Shown piece by piece: positions 8,417 through 27,260 of a stretch of 64,000 nt of DNA. Position 1 is the first letter of the stretch. Every line of letters starts with the position of its first letter. A program made the position numbers and the translations under genes. The stretch covers positions 32,914,054 through 32,978,053 of the forward strand of contig OY365806.1 of NCBI GenBank assembly GCA_959347315.1. Reading direction: 5' to 3'. Under the pieces are notes generated by a model. It made no database searches and had not been told where the DNA came from. It saw nothing but the letters and a program-made list of their open reading frames with translations. This DNA is from Bimastos eiseni (taxonomy: Eukaryota; Annelida; Clitellata; Crassiclitellata; Lumbricidae).

Positions 8417-10072
8417 GTCTTTATCTGCACGTACATGTACGTCATCTTCCACCAGTGAGGGACAACTCGTCGACATTGTAGGCCTACCCATGTCGGCGAG
8501 AGATGTCTAGGTTGTCTACAGTCTCTTTACTCTTTCGATGTAACTTGGTCTATAGACTCTGAATTACCCAAGCCATCTGTCAGCTGTCGACTGGAGTCCA
8601 TTGGTTGGCTCCACACTTGTGCGTGGGTCCTCTACTTGCAACTCTTTCAGCTTACTCTGCACTGCTGTGCTAATTTATGTATTTTATTCCGGTGAAATGC
8701 CATTTAATAGGCCTATCATCTATACGCCAGTGCAGAGAGCGTTTCCGAGTAGGTATATTGTAGGAGAGCTATATAAATGCTTCATTACGTTACATTAAAT
8801 TTACAAAATGCAAGTAGCCTAGGCTAATACAGTAGGTGATGCGGGAGAACTGAATTCTCTTTATCGAATAAATACGACTTGCAGCACGTTGTCAGGACGA
8901 TCGTTATCGCTTTGGTTAAACTGAGTTCTTAATCCTCTCAATTCTGGATGCTTTCAAATTATTATTAGGCTATTATAGCATAAACTGTATTGTTTTGTAT
9001 TGTATACTAATACAATACAAATACATTACAACTAGTTCCGGAAGCGATAGTTCTTACCAACAAAGTTCTTACCAACAAATCGCAAAATCCATCATAAGTC
9101 TTTGGTTCTGCTTCTCAACATCCGCAAACGGTATCGACTTTACTTACATTTAATCTTCTTCTCCGAAGATCTGAGGTTCTCAAGCAGACCGTGCATGTCT
9201 TGGTTATCGCTTCGGTATCGCGGGAGAGAACTGCGCGCGTATCGCCCCAGACACAGCTCAACGACATCAGGATCACTGGAATACGAATGCAATACAATAC
9301 AATATAATGCAATACAATACAATATAATGCAATACAGTACAATATAATGCAATACAATACAATATAATGCAATACAATATAATGCAATACAATATAATGC
9401 AATACAATATGTCGTGTCTGGAATAATCTACCTCACCTGGAAATCTCTACTCTTCCGCAGCGCATGCACGAAATATATGAAAGCTTCCTCCGTTTGATCA
9501 ATTCGGACGGACTCCTTTCCAGTACAAAAAATTAAACTATTCATTTACTTGCCTTCCTCACAGACCATGATACCCCATGCATCGTTTTTTCCTTATGGTA
9601 GGCCTACAACACTCACAACCATAATTTATAGGCCTATATCGCCAATGGCAACTGCCTTATTTTAATTGCTTGAAGTGAAACTCTTTATTACCTGACCTTC
9701 TGCTGCAATTGTGTTAGAAGGTTGTTCACATGCCGAGACAGATTCAGCGCGACCTTTAATTCAAAGGACTCGTCAGACTTCAAATATAAAACAAGTTTAA
9801 ACCTTGTTAGGAATATTTTATAAACATGAATTCTCTTGTTAGTATGTCCATTAGACCAAGTTGATTAAAGTTCAGGTTAGCTGAATGGAGATAAGTTATT
9901 GTTAAGGCAAAGTCAGATGAGTAGGATATACATCAGATGTCATAAAACCATATGATGAGTCAACATGACTCATGAATGAATTAACAGACGAAGACAGACA
10001 TGGTTATATATAAATCAAGATGGATAGATGAATTGAAGAAAAGACTGATGATAGGCCTTATTACTTACTAGA
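8417..10072. other. Intergenic stretch without a recognisable gene
   Basis: Apart from the short AT-rich tandem repeat near 9290-9410, I see no coding pattern or RNA gene here. Short open frames do not resemble known proteins. The octamer TAGGCCTA occurs at 8479, 9599 and 9629. Confidence 0.5.
9288..9410. repeat. AT-rich minisatellite of 15- and 20-bp units
   Basis: Units AATGCAATACAATACAATAT (20 bp) alternate with and then give way to AATGCAATACAATAT (15 bp). Open frames across it are artefacts of the repeat. Confidence 0.8.
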
Positions 10073-10313
10073 AGTGTGGCACGGTGGCCGATTGGTTAGA
10101 GACTAGAGTGGTAGGGCCGTAACACTCAGTGTGCGCTGAGTGAGCGGGTTCGTCCTCGTCAGAGGAATCACTGTGTAAGGACCTTGAGCATGTCCATCCG
10201 CGCACAATTGCTCTGCAGTACAACTGCAATTGCGCCGTCGAGGCGTGTACACTTTAAAATGTTGGAAGGAGGGCGATATCAGAATTTCAGAATAAATAAA
10301 ATTTATATAGCAT
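10073..10313 (+). mobile_element. tRNA-derived SINE (copy 1)
   Basis: A tRNA-like head has an A-box-like GGCCGATTGGTTAGAGAC and a B-box-like GGGTTCGTCCTC. These are followed by a body with TTGCTCTGCAGTACAACTGC and an AAATAAA-type tail. The same head, body and tail recur at 22999-23235. It is a SINE rather than a tRNA gene because the cloverleaf arms do not close and it carries a long tail. Confidence 0.75.
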
Positions 10314-12298
10314 CATCTAGTACTTTGCTACAAAACTTACTCGTTGTAACCTAACCCAGAAATTGTTGAGACAGATACCAGAGTTACGCACCAATCTTAT
10401 CCGCTCCAGATGACAAGTCAGCCGACCCGCCACTAAGTTGTCATCAGTCATCTCTTTCGACTGCGAAGCAGCGGCCACGCTCCACCCGTTCTCCCTTCTA
10501 TATCAGTCATTCTCGATCTCCGGTCACGACTCATCTCAATTTCTCCAACCCATCCATATCCAACACTGCACCAACACTGGAATGATCTCTCTCCCAAATT
10601 CCGCAGATTTTCAGTTCTCCAGTAGGCCTTTCATTGTCATAATAGGCCTACCCTGTGTGGCAGGAGTGCATTGCATCATCGGCGACACGACAATAGCAGT
10701 GATACTTTGATAAACTATAATCCAAGGTAACTTTGCCCTTATAAGAACCATACCCGAATTACCTTACTCTTAGCAGCCACAATAATTTAACCCAGAAAAG
10801 TCTTGACCAAAGTAGTCCTACCCATTTGACGTTCCATTGCTTTCGAAGTTCACCTCCAGCTACGGAGAGTGGTCTCACGGTCACCTCCGTCTCTCGCCGA
10901 CCGGAATCACACGGAATCGGTGACGAGAGAATTGCAAGTGACGCTTCCTCCTCTTCTACAGCAGACATGGAACAGCGCAGCTCATGACTCTCTGTCTGCT
11001 GCTGCGGATGACGATGAGAATCATGAGGTTGATGAGAATGAAGTGGTTGCAGCGGAGCATCTACAGTCAGCGCTGACTCCACGCTCGACTGAACAACACG
11101 GAATAAGACACGATTTTTAAAAATAGGCCAAGAGATTAGGCACCAGCCATGTCCTGGCTGATAGTATGCAACAGTATTGGGTACAAATACCAAAAATTCA
11201 AGACCGAAACCAAGACCGAAGGTGCAGGACCAAAGCAACGACCATGACCGAGTGATCCAAATCCAATCACGAGACGAAGACCAATACTTTTTATAAGCAT
11301 CTCAATTTATTAAATTGCTCAAATGAAATAACACGCTTCAAATAGTTATCTATGATTACGAAGATCTCACGGAGTTTTGGCGCCAATGCTTGATAGGGGG
11401 AAAAGATTCTTGAATTGCTGAATTATAATAATCATTTATCACGATCCAGAAAAAAGATGTTGGCAGCCACTCTGAACTTTTTGCGGTTTCAACACCTGGA
11501 TTCAAATTATTTTTTACAATATATAGGCCTACAATAGGTAAATGCTTCAGGACATCGCGACAAATAGACCACCTTGTGTCTCAGACCTCGGTGATTGCAG
11601 TTTGATAGTGTATACACGCGGTCGACCACTTATTAGATCTCCAATACTTTGAAATTGTGAAAGCGCATTTTGAAATGCCTGGAAAAATTTGCAATTTGCA
11701 AATATATTTCTCTATGTCCACATAGACTATAACGATCCAGTAGTTTGGTTACCGCATCAAAATCAATAAAAATCGTGTACACACTCTGTGTCTCAATAAT
11801 CGAAAAACAATGACAAAATTGCTCTAATACGGCAAATGGCAAATACGGTGACTAATCCCAAGACCGTTCCTTTAAGACCAAGACCAAGACTGAAGCATTC
11901 GTGACCAAACCCCCAGTTTTCCGATCTCGAGACGGTCTCGAGACCAATTAAGACCGCGGTCTCGAGACCACATCACTGGCACGCAAGGCGTTTCTTTCCT
12001 GTTCTGCGATCCTTGACCTCTCAATGTACGAATGCCGAAGATTCTGGACACGACTGCAACAGCTCGTCGAAGGATTTGCTTCCTTCCAAACGTAGATTAG
12101 TTTACCACTAAATTGAATTGTTTGACGCAAGGAGTGTGTACACATAATATTCCGATGGCTGTCACACAAAGATTCAACAACGCAATCGCCAAAAATCTTA
12201 ACGAAATGAACCTTTCTTTAACGACCCCACATTTCAGGACACGCTAGAGCTCAAACTCATTTGATCCTAAAAAGCTATTACTTCGTGATGACCTCGTA
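10314..12298. other. Intergenic stretch with a GACCAAGACC-rich repeat
   Basis: No convincing gene. The parts at 11190-11280 and 11860-11975 are rich in AAGACCGAAACC and GGTCTCGAGACC words. The right end reads GTCTCGAGACCACATCACTG, which looks like an inverted CAGTGATG transposon terminus. I could not find a matching left end. Confidence 0.4.
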
Positions 12299-13852
12299 TT
12301 AAAAAGAGTCGCAACTAACCGTTCGATATTGGATCGAATTCTTGTGACATTCATCTTCCTCACTTCTGGGTTCTTCCAGTTTGCTCTTCCAATTGGATTT
12401 CAGAAAGAGATCCTTGATGCTATTCCTGTCAAAGGCGACGTCCTTCGGAGTGTTGTTCGTAATTTCATATGCATCCATCAGATTCGGCGTTTCCTTTGAA
12501 GTCGACAGTGTCCTCTTCAAGGACGGTGACGGTACCTTTAAAATTGGCGGCATTCGTTTTGAAGTTTGCACTACCTTTGACAAATCGCGCGTTGCAAGTT
12601 TAGCTTTCAGGCGAACAGGAGCCGACTTGCCATGCTCAAGTTTTACAGATCCAGCCCCCTTCGAGGCGGAAAACGCGGAGCCCATAGCGTCTTTGTAGCT
12701 TCGAAAGATGCATTGGGGCGTGCTCTGATGGATCGCAGAACTGGCTAGTTCCACGGCGACCCGTGATGTCGACCTTGACCTCGTTCTGATGGACTCGGCC
12801 GCTTCCGTCTTTCGAGTACCGATGTCGCTCAACCGCTTCGAAAGTCGTTGACCTTTCAGTACCGGAAGCTGTGGAATATTCGATCGAGTGAAACGCGACT
12901 TAGCCGCTGAACCGCATTCGGAAACCAATTTCGGTTTTGCAGCGACAGCGATAGACGGGTTGCGTCCCAAGGGTTTCTTTGCAAGTCCATCCGAATGAGG
13001 AGACTTAATAGTAAATGTGTTACCTCTGTTAACCGTCTCTCTTGAGACCGGGTCTGTTTTATCTTTCGACCTGAAGTTAGGTTTCCCTGGTAGCTGTGTT
13101 TTCTCGTCTTTCGCCTGGACCTTGCTGGCGCCCGACGTCAGGTTTCTTGCGTTGCCAACCTCTGTCCGCAAGAGACCGGTAGTCATATACTGTGGTAGTT
13201 TGCCTCTGCGAGCAGAACCACTGCGTGGAACAGATGGCCTATCCTGTTGGGAGACTCCGTCCGACATCCTCATGGATCTTCCTCCGAGTCCCGGCTTTTC
13301 CAAGTCGGTTATCGCTTCCCGGCTGGATGCAGAGGTAAAAACCATCGTCTCTGGGAGTTGAAAGGCGTCACCACAAGAACCCCGTCGGGTTAAGGACGGC
13401 TCTTGCTGTTGTTGGAACTCACCACAGGTTTCCTGTGGCGGCTGCAAAAACGAGTCAGACGAGGACGCCTTTGATGGTTGTACGGACCCCCGTGCAATGA
13501 ACGACGCTCTATGCTGCTGGTTGGATTCGACATTTGGCCCGTGCGTGGCCAAGGCAGCCACCTGGGTCACCGATAGTTCACCAGGTCTCCCGTATGCTGA
13601 ACACTCCATTTGGGGAGCCGGAGCATCGTAGGAGACCATGATCTGGCTTCCATCCGAGTTATCAAAGAGCACAGTGGCCCGAAGACGTCTAAAGGAAGAG
13701 TCGTGTCCGTTGGAGTCTTTCCGTGCGGCATCCACGTCTGGATTGGTGTTGGAGATGGGAGTAGACGTACGAATGGGAAGTCCACACTCGGAACGGTCTA
13801 GTGGGAAGCGCTTGATGGGAGTGGCATGGCGACTGCTGAAGTTCGTCTCCAT
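12299..13852 (-). CDS. Basic, Ser/Arg-rich, apparently disordered protein of unknown function (517 residues)
   Basis: A single open frame of 517 codons runs from ATG 13852 to TAA 12299-12301. This is far longer than chance in this AT-rich region, and its base composition is more GC-rich than the flanks. The protein is rich in Ser, Arg, Lys, Pro and Thr, with proline-directed sites (ATPIKRFPLD, RTSTPISNTNP, MPPILKVPSPSLKR, KETPNLMDAY) and no membrane segment, signal peptide or recognisable domain. A polypyrimidine tract and CAG end eight bases before the ATG on the minus strand, so a 5' UTR intron is likely and this may be the main or only coding exon. The composition suits a phosphorylated cytoskeletal or nuclear protein, which is only a guess. 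No neighbour helps. Confidence 0.6.
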   Translation of the reverse strand: METNFSSRHATPIKRFPLDRSECGLPIRTSTPISNTNPDVDAARKDSNGHDSSFRRLRATVLFDNSDGSQIMVSYDAPAPQMECSAYGRPGELSVTQVAALATHGPNVESNQQHRASFIARGSVQPSKASSSDSFLQPPQETCGEFQQQQEPSLTRRGSCGDAFQLPETMVFTSASSREAITDLEKPGLGGRSMRMSDGVSQQDRPSVPRSGSARRGKLPQYMTTGLLRTEVGNARNLTSGASKVQAKDEKTQLPGKPNFRSKDKTDPVSRETVNRGNTFTIKSPHSDGLAKKPLGRNPSIAVAAKPKLVSECGSAAKSRFTRSNIPQLPVLKGQRLSKRLSDIGTRKTEAAESIRTRSRSTSRVAVELASSAIHQSTPQCIFRSYKDAMGSAFSASKGAGSVKLEHGKSAPVRLKAKLATRDLSKVVQTSKRMPPILKVPSPSLKRTLSTSKETPNLMDAYEITNNTPKDVAFDRNSIKDLFLKSNWKSKLEEPRSEEDECHKNSIQYRTVSCDSF

Positions 13853-15312
13853 CGTGTTGTCTGCACAAGCAAGGCACTATAAGCTAAACGAGGCTTAGAT
13901 TGTTCAAGGCAATGCAAGGCAAAGCAAGGCAGAGTTAGGCGAGTTAAGTAAAACAGGTCAATGAGGGAAAGAAAATATTACGGTGATGTAAAGTAAGTCA
14001 AGGAAAGTAAGGTTAGTTATGAGATGAAGGTAAAAATCAACGACAGAACTAAGGTTATGTAATTAAGTATACGTGATACGCCTGAGGCCCTTGAGCTAGT
14101 CGCGGCACAGCAAAAAGGCCTACTGGTAGATTTGGTTCGACAATTAAACACCTTGATTTATTTAATGAACAATTGTATTATTAGCCTGGTATAGTGAAAC
14201 ATTTTATAAGTTTTCACTTGTTATTATTGTTAGTAAAGACATTATTTGTGAAACGCGGATCTATTGTATTGATCTCTTGACTCACCCGCTTCGCGATTCA
14301 TCTTTTGTGACTCCGTTTGTCTACCTTTTCGCGTAATGAATTCCTTGAAACAGCAGAAAACACTACTGTAGTGCGAACGCTCTCTGGTGCTATATAACTT
14401 TATACACTCATTGTGCACTTAACTCATTTTGTGAATTTTCATACTACTTGTTCAGACACATGCAACTTGACTTGCTGCCTTTGTTGCTGAAGTCTCAGAA
14501 ATTGTCAGAAGCCAGGCCGACATTGACAGACTCGTGAAAGTACACAAAAGGCTGTGCTAAGCAACTTGAAACAAAGTGGTTCGTATGTTTAGACCTCAAT
14601 GGCATCAAACACTAACATGGAACATCAAATTTCGAAGCTTCTGACCACACAACTTAACGGCTGGTTTCATGATACGGTAAGAGTCAATGACCGAAGAGGA
14701 TAGTGTCAGACAAAGTCTCTGTTGCTATCACCGGAGTTTTCCTTCTACAGAAATGAGCCAATAGTATCTGAGACAAAGACATTCCTGTGTCTATTAGATG
14801 CCAAACCGAATGAGGCGGAGAGCTCTCGTTCCCAAGAGACAATCACGAATTACCATTCAAATGCGTAATAACAAATATAATTATGTGACGCTCAACTGTG
14901 ATTTATCAGTACAGTTAAACCTATCAGGAAATGTTAAGTTGTGAACTTACCAGTAAATTAAAACCTGTCAGTAAATGCAGCCTCATCAACAAACCTAAAG
15001 TTAAATAGGCATTGTAAGCAACTCGATCAGCACAATGAATGCAACTCTTATTCCGCCAACATGGAAACAGTCTCAACACAGCCCACCATACGTACACGAA
15101 TGTACGACCTACAATGTATTAACGGTCCTTGCCTATCCCAATATCACCTTCCGCGTATAATAGCGAAGTCTCAGTTCATTGAAACTATGTCCGAAGTTCC
15201 CGCGCTTTTTGGAATGAAACAAGGAGCGTCGTTGATATGGCTTGAAACACATGTAGCTTGCTGTACGATATGTACACAAGCTGCAGATCATCTTATAAAT
15301 AAAGAAGACTTT
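13853..15312. other. Intergenic stretch, no gene recognised
   Basis: Mostly unique AT-rich sequence. A 101-codon frame at 15061-15366 has no recognisable motif and overlaps the start of a repeated segment, so I do not call it a gene. The near end may include the promoter and 5' UTR of the minus-strand frame that starts at 13852. Confidence 0.4.
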
Positions 15313-15785
15313 GGTGTGTCACTCTGTTCGGCGATGCATTGCCACAGTTTTACAGTAATTGACTAGAAACAATCGCCGTTGGCTCGGGAAACACCTGGGA
15401 CACGCAGTAGAGGAATTCCTGAACCCTCATCCACCCTCTTCCAGGTCTCCGGGGCCAAAAACCTACGGCACACCTCTCACACACCCACAAAAGCAAAGTT
15501 TTCTTCTTATTCGCCAGGATCGTGTCACCTTCGACATATCGTACACGTACCAGGTATACAGTACCGTTTCCACAATCGGTCACGTGGATATGTAGTATTA
15601 ACACCATTTATTTACAGTATATATAGATTCTGTGCATGTGTCTGTCTCTCCGCTTATGCATCTGCGCACTTTTACAGCTATTCACTCGAAACCTTCGCCG
15701 TTCGCCCGGGAAACACCTCGAACACCCAGTAGAGGGGGCGGTCGCCGTCTTCCTCCTTGCCAGGGCCAAAAACCTGTCTTTGCAC
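15313..15785. repeat. Direct duplication of about 155 bp (copies 15313-15470 and 15635-15785)
   Basis: The two copies share TTTTACAG, GAAAC-TCGCCGTT, CGGGAAACACCT, CAGTAGAGG and GGCCAAAAACCT in the same order and spacing, about 322 bp apart. They are diverged, with roughly one difference in four to five bases. It may be a dispersed repeat present twice or an old local duplication. Short frames crossing it look non-coding. Confidence 0.6.
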
Positions 15786-17102
15786 GGACACCGGGTACCC
15801 CAGCTAGTAAATGATAAATGAACCTCTTCTTGCCTGTACATTAATACCTCCTCTCGTTATCTTTCCATAAAGCAACATTGTTCATCGCTATCCTTCCTTG
15901 ACCAGTATACATAGTTTGCAAATGTAGGTTGTATTCGCCTACTTGTTCGTGTTCTTCTTCATGGTTCTTACCTTGGCAGATGAGGTCCAATGGTTCCACT
16001 CCTCTCGATGCTCGGCTTTCTCCTTCAGTTTATTGCATCCATCATCGTTCATTTTAGCAGCATCCGTCAAGGTCTTCCTTTCGTCTTCTATTTCCTCCAT
16101 ATATTCCCTCTCCTATATTTCTCAGCAGGGATTCTCCTCTCAGTATCCCACCAATCGACTTCTTCTGTCTTTCCTCCGCTGACCTCCTGGAAACCGGACT
16201 CTGACGTCCCACGGACTATCCTCTGCAAAACCCCTCTGATTTGACACAAAATTCGTGAATAAGCTGATGCCCTGTGCTTGGCTTTCAAGTGGCGCTTTCG
16301 AAGTTTGGAGATCACGATTACGATTTCTCTGAGAACTCTCTTCTTTCACCTAATTATACATGCAGCATCTCTTCATTTGCTTCATGCACTGTTCAACATA
16401 AAAGATCTTTGACCTGGCAGCGGAAAGAAACGAGATACTTGGCTTTTGCCGGCTTGATTTGGGATAGCGCCGGTGAATTAGCTGGTCTCCCTGACGTGAC
16501 CCTTGTGTGGGCGCTGGAAACTTTTCGAAGATTTACCTTACATTACATGATAATTGCCCTCTGCGCTTTACTCACATCTCAAAACGCCAACAAGCTTCTG
16601 CCATTCTCTTTTCACCACACTCCATATGACTGCTTGAACCAATGTTTCGTAAGTTCCCATTTATTTAGCCCTAGCTCTTCTCATTATCTCATCTGTTTCA
16701 TTGAAGGCCCAGAGCAGAGAAAGGTGGTGACATTGGACATGAGAATCTTACGAAAAGGCAGAAAACTATAACGAGAGACATTGTTCATTGATATCCTTCT
16801 TATTTCGATATAGGGCAGTTCGCATAATTTATTATGTCGTAGCCTACTCACGCAGTTCAGGAATTACTATCTTCTTTTCTGCTTACTTTCTCAACCCTTG
16901 TGTTTCACATTTTTTACTGTTGTTCATTGAGAGTGTAACGTCATTACAACTAAATTAATATTAATGATAATAATGATAGCAATAATCACAATAATAATAA
17001 TATTAATATTTATTATTATTTTTATTATTGTAATAAAGGTTTGAGTGCCATATAAATTTACTTTCTCTGGTGTTGGCGTTCTGTTTTGCTTATTAACGAT
17101 CA
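15786..17102. other. Intergenic stretch, no gene recognised
   Basis: Pyrimidine-rich and AT-rich sequence. A 165-codon frame at 16274-16771 shows no conserved motif, splice context or plausible composition. A poly-(AAT) tract lies at 16950-17035. Confidence 0.4.
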
Positions 17103-17104
17103 TA

Positions 17105-18161
17105 GGGGCAGGAAGGGGTAAGATGATCCCCGAGTTAAGATGGACACTGTGAGCGAAAACTACCCCAGACATTTTCGCAATGTCTATTAAGCACCTATGT
17201 AGGCGTATTTTGGGAAGAAGATAATGGCACAAGTAGTGATCATGCATGGCAGGTATCGTCGTACAGAAATTTGGTGTATTCGACGACGATTACCGGCCAC
17301 TGTCTGTACACGTGTTTGTTTGTTTTTTACAAATAATTTTCTCTTTAAAGATCGTAAGCATGCGGCACCGATAATAGATATTTAGGGTAAATAAGAGATG
17401 TGTTTTCTGAAAGTGCTTTAGTTCATCTGTTTGTATAATTCTTTTTGAAAGGCACCCTTTCATTTGATACCGCGTAGATGGTTGTGAAGTTGGATAGGGT
17501 AGGCTCGGGTGTCCCATCTTTTCCTTACATGGGGGGTAATGTGGACAGTTAAATTTCAATTACACCATTAATAAAACATTACATAGAACAACAATTAAGC
17601 GTAGTAGCTAATAATAGTTAATAATAATACTAACAGCCATTGTCTCTAGTTATGAGCGTTGATACAAGAGTTTGGAAGTTAGGGGTCCATCATACACGTT
17701 GTTACAAGTCGGAATAAAAAAGAAAATAGCGTGATATTAATTGCCTTGCGCTGGTATGCGCGGGAAACACAAATCACTACAAGATAAATTTACATGTGAA
17801 GAATGCAAAAGTAATTAGCAGCCAAGCCTGTCAGGGATGCTAGACAATGAGAACAATGCAGAAACTAGTAAGCTTGAATTAGCCATAATTAGACTGGTGT
17901 TACAGTGGACTCCACTGTCCATCTTACCCTGCGTTAGTGTCCAACTTACCCCAATTGTATGTTAAAGATGGACACTACACCGGTCCAACTGTGAACTGTT
18001 GCATAACAAAAATCTAGTGTCTTCTGACTAATTTGATGACAAATAATAATTAGGAGATATATTTCTGTGAGGTTCTTTTTAAAGTTTGTTCTCAACTTCC
18101 TTATTGACTTTTTTATGGGTGAACCAATGCTTAACGTGTCCATCTTCCCCCGTTCTACTCC
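17105..18161. mobile_element. Candidate TA-flanked MITE with AAGATGGACAC-type ends
   Basis: The left end GGGGCAGGAAGGGGTAAGAT and the inverse of the right end (GGAGTAGAACGGGGGAAGAT) agree at most positions. Both are bounded by TA (17103-17104, 18162-18163). The word TAAGATGGACACT or its inverse recurs inside, at about 17135, 17910 and 17970. A TA duplication would fit a Tc1/mariner-type element. There is no transposase frame. Confidence 0.45.
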
Positions 18162-18348
18162 TATATCGTATTTAGAGAATACCTAATTCTAAAAATATGT
18201 GTAGATCTACCTATCTACACTAACTAATATTCGCTACCTTATCTTACAATATACCATCTATCATTCATTACCATACCTTACCTCATACATTGCTCTCAAA
18301 ACTTATCACCATTGGTCGTAACTTTTCATCACTTACATTTTATTATCT

Positions 18349-18540
18349 GTGGCGGCTCTACAGGGGGTCTGAACGGGCCAGTGCCATCAACTGAGTCGGC
18401 AAAACCTCCGGTGGCCCTCCAAATTTTAGTCCACACTTTTAGTTTTGAAAACAAACCAGACATCCCACTGGTCCCTCTGTCAGCTTCCCCTACCCCCTGC
18501 GGCCCCCTCTGTTTGGAAAAGTCTGGAGCCGCCACCGCCC
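18349..18540. mobile_element. Candidate short MITE with GTGGCGGCTC inverted ends
   Basis: GTGGCGGCTC at 18349 is matched inversely by GAGCCGCCAC ending at 18535. The sequence attatct flanks the 192-bp block on both sides (18342-18348 and 18541-18547). The right end carries five extra bases beyond the inverted repeat, so the boundary is imperfect. The open frames inside are short and unlike proteins. Confidence 0.45.
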
Positions 18541-18547
18541 ATTATCT

Positions 18548-20495
18548 TACTTTACCTTGCCTTGCATATCACCGCATATACTTTATATAGCATGGACATA
18601 GAATCAAATTGTTCACGCTCGGGAGTAAGCTTGTGCCCTACGCTTTACTTGCGAGTGTGTCCTTTAACATAATGTTGCAAGGCGCATTGGACCACCCATC
18701 CAGAACTATCATCCGTATGCTGTTCAATTGACCCTCATGTCGAATCGGAAGAGGAGGAAACAGTCTAGCCAGGACAGACGGATGAAGATTACTGTTTTTG
18801 ACTATAGCACCCTAACGAAAGTCTTCTCACTTCAGATACACGTATGAGTATAGGCTTGTATGTAAGTTACGAATTTATGTATCTATGTACACATGTACAT
18901 GTGTGTGTACTTATGTATGCATGCATACATGCATAGATTTCTGTATTTACGTAAATATGTAAGTATGTAAGCGAATGTAGATACATATGGATATAATCTC
19001 ATGAACTTAAATATGTGTGTAATTGTGTACGCATAATGTATATGCACTTAAATAGGCATATCTAATTATATATATATATATTTATTTATTTAGATGTACA
19101 TATCTGCATGACCCATCACAGGACAATGCAATGTCCTTTAACAGAAGTCTGAACAATGTAAAGTTCGGTTTTGATGCAGTTTACTGTACACTCCTTAATA
19201 AAAAAGGACTTTAGTCGTTTTAAGAATCCCAGTCTGGGTCCAGGGCAAATCATTCACAATAAAATAAGGTTTGTAACAGTGAAAGCCCAATGCCATCAAT
19301 CGTGATCATCATCACCATTGAGATCGTAGTAGTAGTCGTCGTCGTCATCATCGTCCCCAATCAGTCTTTCCATCTATTAGACACGACCTTGACGTATTTT
19401 AGTCTGCCATATTGTTTAAACCGGATGTTAATCAATCGTTCGTTTATACGTCCGTAGAAAGTGAACCAGCCGGATATTCGTAGCGCCAACTTGCCACAAC
19501 GGAAACGTATTCCAAAGCGGGCCTCGTTCTTTGTGACCTTTGGGCTCTGGAAATATAAAGAGAATAATACAGGATAGTTCGGCTTAGTCTGATAAGGTCA
19601 GACACACCAAGGCTACGACTCTTAAGAGACGAAAGCACCTTGTCCTGTTTCTGAGAATCAAAAAGTGTGATGGTAACGCTCTTATTTGAGCGATTAATAG
19701 TAATAATAAGGACAATTTATATGGCGCCGTAAAGCGGCCAAATCGCTACAAGGGAGCCTCACAAACAGCTGATCAACTCTATTAAATATCATGGGAATCG
19801 ACGTTCAGAGGTCGAGTAGGTCATTCAACATCAAGAAACCTCTTTTGCGTCCGAATTGCGTCATTAAGAACTTGCGGTCGCGCTTGTGATGTGCTTCTGT
19901 GGAGGAGCCTAAACAAGAGTGTTACCACGGTTCAACCTATGAGAACTAAACGTATTTGCCTATTTCCAGCCAGATTGTACCAGATCGTCCTTCTGCTTAT
20001 ATAAATCCAGTTGCAGCTGGTTGTTCTCTATGAATCAAACGAATTGGATTGTATTGTATGACGCTTCCAACATCTCATAAACGGTCCATTGCTTTCTTGT
20101 CTCTTACACGCTGTGGTCTTATGTTACCAACCAATAAGGGATGAGAATCTGAATGAGCCTCATACACTGTATGGCATCATAGTCCGCGGACGACATGGAC
20201 CATATTATACATGATTAAAGATGTGTGCCTAGTGGTCCGTGCCAGTTCAGTTAACCATGTTGACCTTCAGAATTCTCCGCAGATACTCATTTCCTCTATA
20301 GATTCTGCCCTTGTCCAATCACGTCTCCTCCATCTCCGATTGATCTGGATTGTACGCAGACATAATAGCAACCGCCATCGGCTGATGCCCTCAGCACGAG
20401 AACAGCGTCACGATAGAATTTCTAAGAATAGATTAAATAGATTAGAATAGTTCAGATCAGAGTAAATAGGATCAAATTAGATTAATAGGCATAGC
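18548..20495. other. Intergenic stretch between the MITE and the Notch-ligand 3' end
   Basis: Contains TATG/TACA-rich simple sequence (18840-19080) and a GTC/ATC tract (19320-19355). No gene is visible. The 3' UTR of the minus-strand ligand gene should fall within the last few hundred bases; I did not find a clear AATAAA at a convincing distance. Confidence 0.4.

Positions 20496-27260
<6,765 letters not shown>

Noticed and set aside
10073..10150. Functional tRNA gene
   Set aside because: A- and B-box-like words are present, but the arms do not form a cloverleaf and the sequence continues into a SINE body with an A-rich tail. The same holds at 22999-23080.
12381..13361. Plus-strand frames of 105 and 114 codons opposite the 517-codon frame
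   Set aside because: They are shadows of the minus-strand gene and lack any recognisable pattern.
15061..15366. 101-codon plus-strand frame
   Set aside because: No domain, and its 3' end falls in the duplicated non-coding segment at 15313-15470.
16274..16771. 165-codon plus-strand frame
   Set aside because: No conserved motif, no splice context, and a composition like the surrounding non-coding sequence.
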